Assembly (NCBI GenBank): GCA_020854255.1
Contig: JADZFV010000218.1
Coordinates: 1 to 49,233 of the forward strand
Reading direction: 5' to 3'
Length of the DNA: 49,233 bases
Source: Candidatus Melainabacteria bacterium
GTDB taxonomy: Bacteria; Cyanobacteriota; Vampirovibrionia; Obscuribacterales; Obscuribacteraceae
Part shown: piece after piece, positions 1 through 8,272 of the stretch
Layout: each line of letters starts with the position of its first letter
Numbering within the stretch: the first letter of the stretch is position 1
The notes under the pieces: model-generated
Databases searched by the model: none
Seen by the model: only the letters and a program-made list of their open reading frames with translations
Told to the model about the DNA's origin: nothing
Position numbers and translations under genes: made by a program

Positions 1-906
1 ATTAAATACATCGGGCAGGCGCGTGGTCGTGTGACCGTGGATGAAGGCGCCCTTGTCAAGCTTTCGATCAACGATCCTTCGAATGCTTATCTTTCTCCCC
101 TGGACGACTTGCACCCTAATGACCTGGCTGCTGTGTCCCTGTACAGCGCCTACATCAGTTCCGCCTCGATGACTCATCTTTCACGCATGACCGGACTGCA
201 GGAGCTTGACCTCGGCTATGCCCGGGTGATTAAGAAGCTGGAAGCAGGTATCCCCAGCTCCGAAAATATTGATGGATTACTCTGGCAAATTCGTAAGCTG
301 ACAAACTTGCGTACGCTCAAGTTGGGCCACATTCCCTTAACTGATTCAGGCATGCAGCATCTTTCCGGGCTGAAAAAACTGGAAGTACTCGACCTTGAAG
401 AAACCAAAATTACAGACCATGGTATGGCATATTTGCAAGAACTCACACAATTGAAGATTCTTGATTTACAGGGCATCAATATGACCGGGCCTGGTCTGAG
501 GGCTTTGATTCGCCTGAAGAATCTGCAAAGCCTTGACCTTCAAGACACAAAGATGGACGACAAAGGTGCGCAAAACCTCAGTTTTATGAATCAGCTGAAG
601 TGGCTGAGGCTAAAAAGCACGCGCATTACCGATGAGGGCATGCAACATCTAGCTGGTATGACCGGGCTTAGAGAGCTGGAATTGGACGACAACAATATTA
701 CCGACTTTGGACTGATTCATCTGAGTGGCATGAGTCATCTACATGAACTGGATATTTCATTTACTAAAATCACGGATTCTGGTTTGCATTTGCTTTATGG
801 TTTGGTCAATCTGCAAAGCGTCGGTCTTAAAGGTTTGAATCTTTCGGAAAGCTCTCTCAACGATCTTCGGCAGGCCTTGCCGGGCTGCCAATTAGTACTT
901 TCGTGA
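1..906 (+). CDS. Leucine-rich repeat protein (5' end outside window)
   Basis: The reading frame is open to the first base of the window, so the gene probably begins upstream; the GTG at 31 is only the first possible internal start. The visible part is almost entirely leucine-rich repeats of about 24 residues, at least seven, with the recurring pattern L-x-x-L-x-L-x-x-T-x-I-T-D-x-G-L/M-x-x-L. This is the cysteine-free, ITD-type LRR common in Planctomycetes and Melainabacteria. Such domains form a curved solenoid that binds protein partners; nothing here shows the partner or an enzyme domain. It ends ten bases before the SAF gene and may share its transcript. Family is clear, function unknown. 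Confidence 0.8.
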   Translation: MKYIGQARGRVTVDEGALVKLSINDPSNAYLSPLDDLHPNDLAAVSLYSAYISSASMTHLSRMTGLQELDLGYARVIKKLEAGIPSSENIDGLLWQIRKLTNLRTLKLGHIPLTDSGMQHLSGLKKLEVLDLEETKITDHGMAYLQELTQLKILDLQGINMTGPGLRALIRLKNLQSLDLQDTKMDDKGAQNLSFMNQLKWLRLKSTRITDEGMQHLAGMTGLRELELDDNNITDFGLIHLSGMSHLHELDISFTKITDSGLHLLYGLVNLQSVGLKGLNLSESSLNDLRQALPGCQLVLS

Positions 907-916
907 GCATGAAAAA

Positions 917-1258
917 ATGGCACTATTAAATCGAAACACCGGTTTTATTTTTGGCAACGTACTGGGCCTGACGATCCTTGTCGCCGGCATCATGATCACT
1001 GCTCCGCAGAAGAAAGCCGAGCAGGCGGAAATCGACAAGCGCAACAGTGAGGCAGTCGTCGTAGCGGTTTGCGACATTCAGGTGGCAACGAGAATTAGTA
1101 TGGACGTTGTAAAAGAAGATCGAAAACCGCACGACCAGGTGCCACTGAATGCGGTGACGTCAGCCAAAAAAATTGTTGGTTTGTTGACCAAATCCGAGAT
1201 CAAAAAAGGCCAGGTCGTCACTTACTCAGCTCTCGATCTGCAGTCCAAATCAGAGTAG
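917..1258 (+). CDS. SAF-domain membrane protein, CpaB/RcpC-like
   Basis: A 113-residue protein with one N-terminal membrane segment (about residues 9-29) followed by a SAF-like domain (about 46-110). The domain shows the usual order: a VVVAVCDI strand, a segment introducing the SMDVVKED loop, and GLLTKSEIKKGQVVTYSAL near the end. SAF domains of this membrane-anchored type occur in CpaB/RcpC (Flp pilus assembly) and FlgA. It is shorter than full CpaB (about 250-300 residues), so it may be a minimal version. The secretin gene nearby on the other strand and the Tad-like genes at 35-39 kb make a pilus or secretion role reasonable, but this is inferred. No clear ribosome site precedes the ATG. Confidence 0.6.
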   Translation: MALLNRNTGFIFGNVLGLTILVAGIMITAPQKKAEQAEIDKRNSEAVVVAVCDIQVATRISMDVVKEDRKPHDQVPLNAVTSAKKIVGLLTKSEIKKGQVVTYSALDLQSKSE

Positions 1259-1264
1259 TGTCGC

Positions 1265-1284
1265 ACGGCGTATGCTCTTGCCGT
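1265..1284 (+). terminator. Weak hairpin after SAF gene
   Basis: A 5-bp stem ACGGC/GCCGT with a 10-base loop lies seven bases after the SAF stop codon and is followed by ACTGTTTC. The T-run is poor, so this is a weak terminator candidate. Confidence 0.25.
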
Positions 1285-1321
1285 ACTGTTTCAAAGGGAC
1301 ATTGATTGGTGCAGAGTTGAG

Positions 1322-1349
1322 TTGACGCACATACAAAAGTATGTATAAT
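1322..1349 (+). promoter_or_regulatory. Strong sigma70-type promoter
   Basis: TTGACG (1322-1327) and TATAAT (1344-1349) are separated by 16 bases: a perfect -10 box and a 5-of-6 match in the -35 box. Transcription would begin near 1356. No protein gene lies downstream on the plus strand, so it probably serves a non-coding RNA. Confidence 0.6.
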
Positions 1350-1355
1350 AGAGCT

Positions 1356-1553
1356 ATAGGAATATTGCTTCTTGAACTGCCGAGTCTAAGGCTAATTCGC
1401 GAAGCTCCCTATGCGCGAGTGTTGCCTAGGGCCCTCGCGTTATGAATGGGGGTCGCGTGTGGGCTCAAATGGGCAGTTACATCTGTTGGTGCAAAATCGT
1501 TCAATCGCAAAATTCCCTGCAAACAGTGCTAGTGCTGCACGTTGTGTGTTTTT
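1356..1553 (+). ncRNA. Candidate structured ncRNA, 6S-like in shape
   Basis: The stretch behind the promoter has no convincing protein reading frame but folds by eye into a long interrupted hairpin. AACTGCC (about 1374-1381) pairs with GGCAGTT (about 1472-1478). Inside, CTCCC pairs with GGGGG, and ATGCGCGAG (1411-1419) pairs with CTCGCGTTAT (1434-1443). Outside, ATATTGC can pair with GCAAAAT with one mismatch. A bulged hairpin (AAACA, GTGC / GCAC, TGTTT) runs into TTTTT at 1549-1553, like a terminator. Length of about 200 nt and the rod shape with internal loops resemble 6S RNA, but I recognise no diagnostic primary motif. tmRNA, RNase P RNA and SRP RNA signatures are absent. The class is a guess; that it is a transcribed RNA is better supported. 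Confidence 0.4.
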
Positions 1554-1583
1554 CAAATGCCACACAGACTGCCTTCTTCAAAT

Positions 1584-1600
1584 GCCGCACAACGTGCGGC
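1584..1600 (-). terminator. Hairpin directly after the secretin stop
   Basis: A perfect 7-bp stem GCCGCAC/GTGCGGC with a 3-base loop begins four bases after the secretin stop codon. No long U-run follows on the minus strand (ATTTGAAG), so it may terminate weakly or protect the 3' end. A near inverted copy of the core (GCACGTTGTG) lies at 1537-1546, allowing alternative pairing with the end of the candidate ncRNA. Confidence 0.45.
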
Positions 1601-1604
1601 TATT

Positions 1605-3860
1605 CTACATAAGTGGAGAGCCGGGTTTGTCTGTGACTTGAGTGGGACTGGGATCGTCTTCGACAATCTTCGGCGTGATTAAAAGCATTAATTCCGTTCT
1701 GTTGCGACCCTTTAGACTGTTTCTAAAGAGTGCACCCAAGACTGGTGTTTCCGCCAGGTAAGGTACTTTGGCCAGAATCGCCGCTTCGTTTTCGGTGAAT
1801 AATCCGCCAATTACTAGCGTCTGACCATCTTTGATGCGTACTTCCTGCGACATGATGTCGCGTATATTGAGCAAAGTGACGACGGTGGGATTCTGGTTGG
1901 GGTTGCCAAAAACCAGGGGTGCACCCAGTGGGGTCGAGACCTGTGGTCTGAGGCGCATAGTAATAAATCCGTCTTCTGCTACCTTGGGAAGCACGTTCAG
2001 GAAAATACCGGCTTTGGTCAGCTCGACGTTGGTCGTGACGACACCGAGCGATACTGTTGATGTGACTTTGTGCACGACTTCCTGCGCAAGCGTGATTAAT
2101 GATTCGGTGTTGTCGACGACCACGACAGACGGATTGGCGATCAGCTTGGCTTTATTAGTCTGCAAAAGCATGTTCAGGCTGATGTTGAGGGCTGTGGGGA
2201 TGGTGGCGATATTGGCTCTGCCGCCGGCACCGCTGCCCAGGGTCAAAAGATTGATGCCAGTTTGAGCGGCCGGCACGGAAGAAACACCGGCAATTTGCTG
2301 GGCTGCCTGCGGTAATACAGAGCCGATCAAACCGGTAAACGGATTGGCTGGTGCGAAGTTTGTGACGCTGTTTGAGGCAGGAGCGATGCTGTTTGCGGTC
2401 TGGGTAATTTGGGTTTGGGTGGGCTGCACAGTGAAAGGGATCGAAAGCGGTGATGTGACTTGATTTATGACTTGAGATCCGCTGCCGGCGATGTTGGCGG
2501 ACTGGCCGCCCAGACCTGGTAAGTAGCGCACCAGAGGGGCAGCCGCATTGCCCAAAACCGATGCCGACAGCCCGCTGCCCTGCGTGCTGACGTTGGCTGC
2601 CAGCTGTCTAATGCCCTGATTGGTCAGTTCTACCAGAGACGTTTGCACATGCACCTGGCGCGGGCGGCGATCGAGAATGCGTATCGCTTCTTCGGCGACG
2701 TTCAAATCTTCAACAGTTCCGACAACAAGAACCTGTCGATTTTTCACATCCGGGACAACAATTGTCGAGCCGCCGTTGGGATCTACGTCATAATCGGCGG
2801 GCACTTCCTGGAAGGTGCGAATTTGTTGCGTACCGGGATCGACAGCGGCATTGTTGAATCCGACGCCTTCTTGAGTCTGGCTCCTGCTTGTGCCGCGCAC
2901 CTTTTTTCTTTCAAGGTCGAGTTTTGTAATCTGATTATTTGCGCTTTCTTCTTTGCCGCCGCCTTCTGCAAAATTCGGATCGGGTGCCAGGTCTCCCGAG
3001 CGTTTCAATTCCATGTTGAAGTCAGGAATATAGCCGCGGTTAAACACCGAGGCGTTGAGAAGCATCGCCACATCGTATGGATGCGCATAGCTCAGTTTGA
3101 AAACGCGGGCGACAGGACGATTCAATCCCAATTGGATCATGGCCTGCGCAGTGCCCACGATGACAGTATTGTCTAATTTGCGGCTTTGCAGACCGGCTGC
3201 CGCCAGGACCGTGTCCATCGCTTCGTCGAGAGTGAGATCTTTGAGGTCGCCTGTTATTTTTCCGACCACTGATTTGTCGATAATGATGTTGAGACCGCCG
3301 CGTCTGGCCAACTCGGCAATTACCTCTCGAGCCGGCATGTCGCGGAAGCTCATATTGTGCAAAAGCTCTTGCGACGCAAAAAGTTTGAATGGACGGCGTA
3401 CTTGAACCGTACCCGAAACGCTTGTTACGTTAGGCTTTCGGGCCAGAGATTGAGCCAACTTTCTGGCTGCTTCTTCAGGGGTGGAAGAAAAGTCAGATAC
3501 AGAATTTGAAGGAGTGCTCGATTGCGAATCACCGCTTGCTCTGGATGATGTGTTTTGCGCTAATTGACGTTTTGGCTGCTCAGTTAAATCGAATGACGGA
3601 TCGTTTTTCTCCTTCTTGTTGCCCGATGGCTTCTCGCCAATGAGATCAGGCTTCTTTGCCGTCTCATTCTCTGCCCTACCTTCCGATTGCCGGCCGGCTG
3701 GATCGAAGGGGGCGGGATCGGGGGTAAATTTGAGCAGTCGGGTGTCGGCGCTCGCTGCGCTTGCGTCGTCTGCCAGTGCAGGCTGTAAATATGAGGAAAT
3801 CGAAAGCCCCGTAATAAGCGGGGAAAGCAAAATACTGAGGGCAAGACTGCGTCTGGTCAT
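1605..3860 (-). CDS. Outer-membrane secretin, PilQ/GspD-like
   Basis: About 751 residues. The ATG at 3860 is preferred over an in-frame upstream ATG at 3932 because it opens directly with a signal peptide (MTRRSLAL..., cleavage near ALA-DD at 30) and has GAGTGG eight bases ahead. A disordered Ser/Pro/Lys-rich stretch (30-150) leads to an STN/N0 domain (about 168-236, with FRDMPAREVIAELA and TLDEAMDTVLAAAGL), a secretin N-domain with an insertion, and the secretin barrel domain to the C-terminus (VHVQTSLVELT, ANPSVVVVDN, IKDGQTLVIGGLF, VPYLAETPVLGALF, ELMLLITPKIV). Secretins form the outer-membrane ring for type IV pili, Tad pili or type II secretion. STN plus secretin without an obvious S-domain favours a PilQ-like role. 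No inner-membrane pilus genes are adjacent. Confidence 0.9.
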   Translation of the reverse strand: MTRRSLALSILLSPLITGLSISSYLQPALADDASAASADTRLLKFTPDPAPFDPAGRQSEGRAENETAKKPDLIGEKPSGNKKEKNDPSFDLTEQPKRQLAQNTSSRASGDSQSSTPSNSVSDFSSTPEEAARKLAQSLARKPNVTSVSGTVQVRRPFKLFASQELLHNMSFRDMPAREVIAELARRGGLNIIIDKSVVGKITGDLKDLTLDEAMDTVLAAAGLQSRKLDNTVIVGTAQAMIQLGLNRPVARVFKLSYAHPYDVAMLLNASVFNRGYIPDFNMELKRSGDLAPDPNFAEGGGKEESANNQITKLDLERKKVRGTSRSQTQEGVGFNNAAVDPGTQQIRTFQEVPADYDVDPNGGSTIVVPDVKNRQVLVVGTVEDLNVAEEAIRILDRRPRQVHVQTSLVELTNQGIRQLAANVSTQGSGLSASVLGNAAAPLVRYLPGLGGQSANIAGSGSQVINQVTSPLSIPFTVQPTQTQITQTANSIAPASNSVTNFAPANPFTGLIGSVLPQAAQQIAGVSSVPAAQTGINLLTLGSGAGGRANIATIPTALNISLNMLLQTNKAKLIANPSVVVVDNTESLITLAQEVVHKVTSTVSLGVVTTNVELTKAGIFLNVLPKVAEDGFITMRLRPQVSTPLGAPLVFGNPNQNPTVVTLLNIRDIMSQEVRIKDGQTLVIGGLFTENEAAILAKVPYLAETPVLGALFRNSLKGRNRTELMLLITPKIVEDDPSPTQVTDKPGSPLM

Positions 3861-4053
3861 TACCGACCACTCATTTGTGCTTGACTTTTCCTGGTGCCAG
3901 ATACGGTGCAATTTTATTGTCTCTGGTCGCAATTTATGACGTCGCCGGCGGTGCGTAAAATTGGTAACTGGAAATACAATCGGTTGATTTTCCCCTCACT
4001 AATTGTACCTGCAGTAGTAGATTTTGCAATTGGTCAGCAAGCTGTATCTGCTC

Positions 4054-5238
4054 TTATTGTCTGCGTTTTCCGCTTGCTAATCCGTAGATGGCCACTTCCA
4101 AATTATTCCTCGCTTCACCCAATCTAGGGTTGATTCGTAGAGCCAATCGAAATTCATTGATGGCAGAAAACATATCGCCTTTGCTGTAGAGTGCATAGCC
4201 AAGATCGTTGTGTGCTTGAGCGTTGAGTGGGTCAAGACTGACGGCCTGACGAAACTCATCTATGGCTCCTCTGACGTCGCCTCGAGTAAAAAGCGATCTG
4301 CCCAAAACGGCGTGACTGTCAGCGGATGTGGGACTCAATAGAGTGGCCTGCCTGGCCGTTCTCACGGGAGTTTCTTTTTCTCCGTACTTGAGTAAAGCTT
4401 TAGTCAAAGATACATGCGCCTTGCCCGAGCTGGGATCTAGTGACACGGCCTGGCGTGCGGCTTTGACGGCGCCGATGGTATCACTGGCTTGCAACAGGCA
4501 GTCGGCCAATCCTGATAGTGCCTCCGCCGATGGTTGTATGCCGATAGCTCTTCGATATTCATTTATGGCTTCGGATATATCGCCTCTGGCGCTCATGCAC
4601 TCAGCTTGCATGACATGCAGAAGAGCCACGTCAGGAGCAATTTTGATCGCCTGCTTGAATTCCAATTCCGATGCCTGCGCATCTCCGACTTCGTTCAAGA
4701 TTTTTGCCATCAGAGCGTGCGCGACATAGTTGCCGGGATCAAAACCGATGCCGCGCCTGATTTCCTGACCGGCGCCTTCAGAGTCGCCTGCGATATAGAG
4801 AAAAGTGCCGAGTCGGATACGCAAGGCAGCGCTTCTGGGCGAATCGGTAATTCTCTTGCGCAGGGAAACAATCAAATCACCGACCGATTTCAATTCGATA
4901 TTTTGTGAAGGCATGCGGATCAACGCCAGGGCTCGAGGCAAGTCTCTGGTCGACTCCAGGCGTTTGGGCTCTGCGCTTTCGCCGAATTCTAGAGGGTCAA
5001 AGAGAATCCTCAGGGCTGTTTTTGAAAGTTCGCGCGCCGGTTTTGGCTGCTCAGGCTCGATCTTCCCTTCCGGAATGCCGGTTGTAAGACTTTCGGCATT
5101 AATAGCCTGGCTGGATGTTTCGGGTGTTTCCACCTTGGTTCTGATCGGTCTTTTCAATGTGAAGGCAAGGCATTCCGGGACCAGTAAAAGTCCCGCAGCC
5201 ATCATCAAAAGCGTTTTTTTGTAACTTGCCAATTGCAT
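4054..5238 (-). CDS. Secreted TPR-repeat protein
   Basis: About 394 residues from the ATG at 5238, which starts a signal sequence (MQLASYKKTLLMMAAGLLLVPECLAF); an in-frame ATG at 5274 would add 12 residues that spoil the signal, so it is less likely. A linker of about 100 residues precedes seven to eight TPR units (from about residue 125) with typical W/L-x-x-LG-x-A-x-x-x-G/A-x-Y/F and P residues, for example AHNDLGYALYSKGDMFSAINEFRLALRINP. TPR arrays are protein-binding scaffolds in the periplasm or at the inner membrane. It follows the secretin on the same strand after 193 bases and could be a pilus assembly scaffold, but no motif proves this. Confidence 0.8.
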   Translation of the reverse strand: MQLASYKKTLLMMAAGLLLVPECLAFTLKRPIRTKVETPETSSQAINAESLTTGIPEGKIEPEQPKPARELSKTALRILFDPLEFGESAEPKRLESTRDLPRALALIRMPSQNIELKSVGDLIVSLRKRITDSPRSAALRIRLGTFLYIAGDSEGAGQEIRRGIGFDPGNYVAHALMAKILNEVGDAQASELEFKQAIKIAPDVALLHVMQAECMSARGDISEAINEYRRAIGIQPSAEALSGLADCLLQASDTIGAVKAARQAVSLDPSSGKAHVSLTKALLKYGEKETPVRTARQATLLSPTSADSHAVLGRSLFTRGDVRGAIDEFRQAVSLDPLNAQAHNDLGYALYSKGDMFSAINEFRLALRINPRLGEARNNLEVAIYGLASGKRRQ

Positions 5239-5360
5239 AAAAAATTGGGCTTGTCCGGCAACGCAAGCTAACATACTAGCAGGCTGCGGACAGACGCCGC
5301 TGTCGGTTAGACCGTTTCAGTCCACTGTTTGTCGGTGGCGAGGCTAATTTTTCTTAGACG

Positions 5361-6515
5361 ATGGTTTCACACGCATATATTCATATCCCCTTCTGCAGTC
5401 ACAAATGTGATTTTTGCGATTTTGCCGCTTTTGCCAGGGTCGATCATTTGATAGACGAATATGAAAAAGTCGTCCTCAAAGAGATGGACGACAGGCTCAC
5501 AGCACTTGCTGAAAAAGTCGGCGGACTGAAAGATGAAAGACTAAAGTCTGTCTTCTTCGGCGGTGGCACACCAGGTCTTGTGGAGCCCCGCGTGCTTGGC
5601 TCAATGCTCGCCAAACTGAGTTCATACATCAAACTAGCTCACGACTGCGAAATAACCATCGAGACAACCCCTCACGCAGTCACGCGTGAAAAGCTTGAGC
5701 AATGGGAGAGTCTCGATATCAACAGGATCTCTGTCGGGGTCGAGTCCTTTCTCGATGAAGAATTAAAGGCGATGGGACGTGATCATTATCGCCGTGAAGC
5801 TTTGCAGGGTCTGGAATTGGCCTGCCAGTCCAAGGTTGCCGTAGTAGGGCTCGATCTAATGTACGGGCTGCCCACCCAGACTCCCCAGAGTTTTGCAAAG
5901 AGCCTGGACGCAGCCACCGACTTTGCCTCGCGTTTCGATAATTTGTTGCATGTTTCCGCTTACGGGCTGCATCTGCCCTTTAATTCACCGCTCTACTCCA
6001 GGTTTCCCAAAGGAGCAGATGCTTATCCAGCCGATGATTCATATGTGGAGATGTTTGAGCTTCTGGTGGAAACGCTTGAGGGTGCAGGCTTCGAACACTA
6101 TGAAGTGTCGAATTTTGCCCGGGCAGGCAAGCAGTCCAGCCACAATTTGGCTTACTGGATGAACGCTGAATATCTGGCGTTCGGAGTCAGTGCGCACCGG
6201 TATCTAGATGGTGTCCGCACCTCCAACTGGCGTTCTTTGAAGCGCTACATGCGCGACTGGCTGGGCGACGAGACCACAGACGTTATTGATGAAAAGACAC
6301 GTTCTCGTGAAGCTATCATGCTTGGGCTGAGGCTCAGGCGCGGAATTGAGCTGGCTGCTTTTGAAAAGGAGCACGGGTTCGACCTTGCCGAGCGCTTTTC
6401 TTCTGAGATTGAAAAATTTGCCCAGGCTGGTTTGATGGAAAAGTCTCAGGGGCGCCTGTTCTTGACCAGAAAGGGTGTGCCCGTGAGCAATAGTGTGATT
6501 GCAGCCTTTTTCTGA
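5361..6515 (+). CDS. hemW: HemW-like radical SAM protein (CPO-III-like family)
   Basis: A 384-residue radical SAM protein. The cluster motif is HIPFCSHKCDFCDF, with C12, C16 and C19 in C-x3-C-x2-C spacing, as in HemN/HemW. A GGGTP motif (67-71) for SAM binding, the ISVGVESF segment, VGLDLMYGLPTQT and the HemN C-terminal domain (YEVSNFARAGKQSSHNLAYW) are all present. The W in NLAYW, the length near 380 and the lack of a HemN N-terminal extension match HemW, a heme-trafficking chaperone, rather than true coproporphyrinogen III dehydrogenase. Older annotation calls these oxygen-independent coproporphyrinogen oxidases. It stands alone, divergent from the TPR gene. Confidence 0.88.
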   Translation: MVSHAYIHIPFCSHKCDFCDFAAFARVDHLIDEYEKVVLKEMDDRLTALAEKVGGLKDERLKSVFFGGGTPGLVEPRVLGSMLAKLSSYIKLAHDCEITIETTPHAVTREKLEQWESLDINRISVGVESFLDEELKAMGRDHYRREALQGLELACQSKVAVVGLDLMYGLPTQTPQSFAKSLDAATDFASRFDNLLHVSAYGLHLPFNSPLYSRFPKGADAYPADDSYVEMFELLVETLEGAGFEHYEVSNFARAGKQSSHNLAYWMNAEYLAFGVSAHRYLDGVRTSNWRSLKRYMRDWLGDETTDVIDEKTRSREAIMLGLRLRRGIELAAFEKEHGFDLAERFSSEIEKFAQAGLMEKSQGRLFLTRKGVPVSNSVIAAFF

Positions 6516-6646
6516 GGATAGGCGTGACCCTACCTTAACTTTTGGTAATCTCTCTGCGGTTCATACTTTCAAGCGACCGAATTCAGCTATGTGCGGAGAG
6601 ATTAACGGCATATATATAGGGGTATGGAGTTCTCGGTCTCTTTGCT

Positions 6647-8269
6647 ATGACTTTTACTAGGAGCGCAAAAAGCGCGTTGAAGAGCTGTCCTGAGTGTTTT
6701 ACCGAGTTTGAAGACTCCGTAGACGTTTGTCCTACGGATTCCACCAAGCTGCAGACGGTTTCTAAAGACCCTCTGGTCGGCACCATGCTTGACGAGCGTT
6801 ACTTGATTGAAGGAGTTATCGGCCGCGGCGGCATGGGCGTTGTCTATCGTGCCAGGCAGCAGAATATGGACAAAGACATGGCGATTAAGATGCTTTATTC
6901 GCATAAGGTGTCCGAGCCGGAGGCGATCAAGCGTTTTCACCGCGAAGCGAAAACAGTCACTGCGGTGCGCCACCATCACATCATCAATCTCTACGATTTC
7001 GGCATGTATCAAAACCAGCCTTACCTGGTGATGGACTATCTGGAAGGCAAAAGTCTCAAAGACATTCTCAAGGATGAAGGGGCGCTTTCATTCGAGCGAG
7101 CCGGAAAAGTATTCGAGCAAGTGTTGGACGCTCTGGCATCGGCACATGAATCGGGTGTCGTACACCGCGACTTGAAGCCGGAAAACATCATGCTCAGCAA
7201 ACAGAACAATCAAGAAGATTGGGTGACACTTGTCGATTTTGGTTTGTCGAAAATCATGGAAAGCGGCGATGGGGGCATGGATCATCTGAACATCACCAAA
7301 GTCGGTGATGTGTGCGGGAGTCCGCCCTATATGTGCCCAGAGCAATGCTTATCTTCCACTGTTGTCGACCCCAGAAGCGATCTTTACTCACTGGGCATCG
7401 TCATCTACGAATCACTTTCTCTAAAGCTTCCATTCAACGCCAAGTCGGCAATCGAAATGCTGGACTGTCACCTATATGCGACGCCGATTCCCTTCAACTT
7501 CTCTATCCCGGAAATGAAGGTTTGTTCGGAAATGACGCGTGTTTTGAATACGGCACTGGAAAAAGATCCGGAAAAACGTTATCAAAACGCTCAAGAATTC
7601 CTGGAAAAGCTCCAGGAAGCGGTCAAAAGAGATGGCGTCAAACATCGGGCAATGAAACATCGCGAAGAAGTGGCGCAATTCCATGGACTCATGGAAGAAG
7701 CAAAAGCAATTCGCGACAGCGAGCATAAGCGCACATCCGATGAGATGGAGCGTCTGGCTCAAGAGACGATTGCTGCTGCCGAAGCTGACGCCAGTGTTAT
7801 TGCACCGGACCCGCAGGCGCTTGCCCAGGCGGTTGAAGGAGCGCTGGAAGAACTGGAAGGAGAATGCCCTTATTGTGGTGCGGCAGTTACCACGGCTCTC
7901 AAATTCTGCGCCAGTTGCCAGCGTCAATTGCTGGGCTCCGAACCGAAGGGATTGGGCCAGTCGCGAACCCGCCCTGGTGCTCACAGACCGTTGCACAAGA
8001 CCACCGAGCACAGTGTCGGATTTTCATCGCGTGCCAAAGAACAGATGGGCAATAAAATGGGCGGGCTGTCTACGATGCAGAAGGCCCTCGGATTTCTTCT
8101 TGTTTTTGCTGTTTTCTACGGTTGTTATGCCGTCTTTACTAATGATGACGTCATGAAGTCGATCAATAGGGTGGTGGCATCGATGCAGAGCAAATCTGAA
8201 CCCGAAGACGCTCCGGCTTTGCCTAAAACGATTTCGGGAGCAAAATCAAGCTCTTCAAGCAAGAAGTAA
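6647..8269 (+). CDS. Ser/Thr protein kinase with two zinc ribbons and a TM helix
   Basis: A 540-residue Hanks-type kinase. An N-terminal zinc ribbon (C14, C17, C28) precedes the kinase domain (about 52-320): GRGGMG glycine loop (59-64), K81, HRDLKPEN (173-180), DFG (197-199) and SPPYMCPEQC in place of APE. After a charged helical linker comes a second ribbon (CPYCG ... CASC, near 405-425), then one membrane helix (about 475-495) and a short Ser/Lys-rich tail. All catalytic residues are present, so an active PknB-type kinase anchored in the inner membrane is expected. Substrates are unknown. Its paralogue lies tail to tail three bases away. The start is uncertain: ATG 6647 lacks a well-spaced ribosome site. 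Confidence 0.92.
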   Translation: MTFTRSAKSALKSCPECFTEFEDSVDVCPTDSTKLQTVSKDPLVGTMLDERYLIEGVIGRGGMGVVYRARQQNMDKDMAIKMLYSHKVSEPEAIKRFHREAKTVTAVRHHHIINLYDFGMYQNQPYLVMDYLEGKSLKDILKDEGALSFERAGKVFEQVLDALASAHESGVVHRDLKPENIMLSKQNNQEDWVTLVDFGLSKIMESGDGGMDHLNITKVGDVCGSPPYMCPEQCLSSTVVDPRSDLYSLGIVIYESLSLKLPFNAKSAIEMLDCHLYATPIPFNFSIPEMKVCSEMTRVLNTALEKDPEKRYQNAQEFLEKLQEAVKRDGVKHRAMKHREEVAQFHGLMEEAKAIRDSEHKRTSDEMERLAQETIAAAEADASVIAPDPQALAQAVEGALEELEGECPYCGAAVTTALKFCASCQRQLLGSEPKGLGQSRTRPGAHRPLHKTTEHSVGFSSRAKEQMGNKMGGLSTMQKALGFLLVFAVFYGCYAVFTNDDVMKSINRVVASMQSKSEPEDAPALPKTISGAKSSSSSKK

Positions 8270-8272
8270 GTT

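Noticed and set aside
1411-1641. 76-codon plus-strand frame in the ncRNA region
   Set aside because: Runs through the hairpin and into the 3' end of the secretin gene; composition not protein-like.
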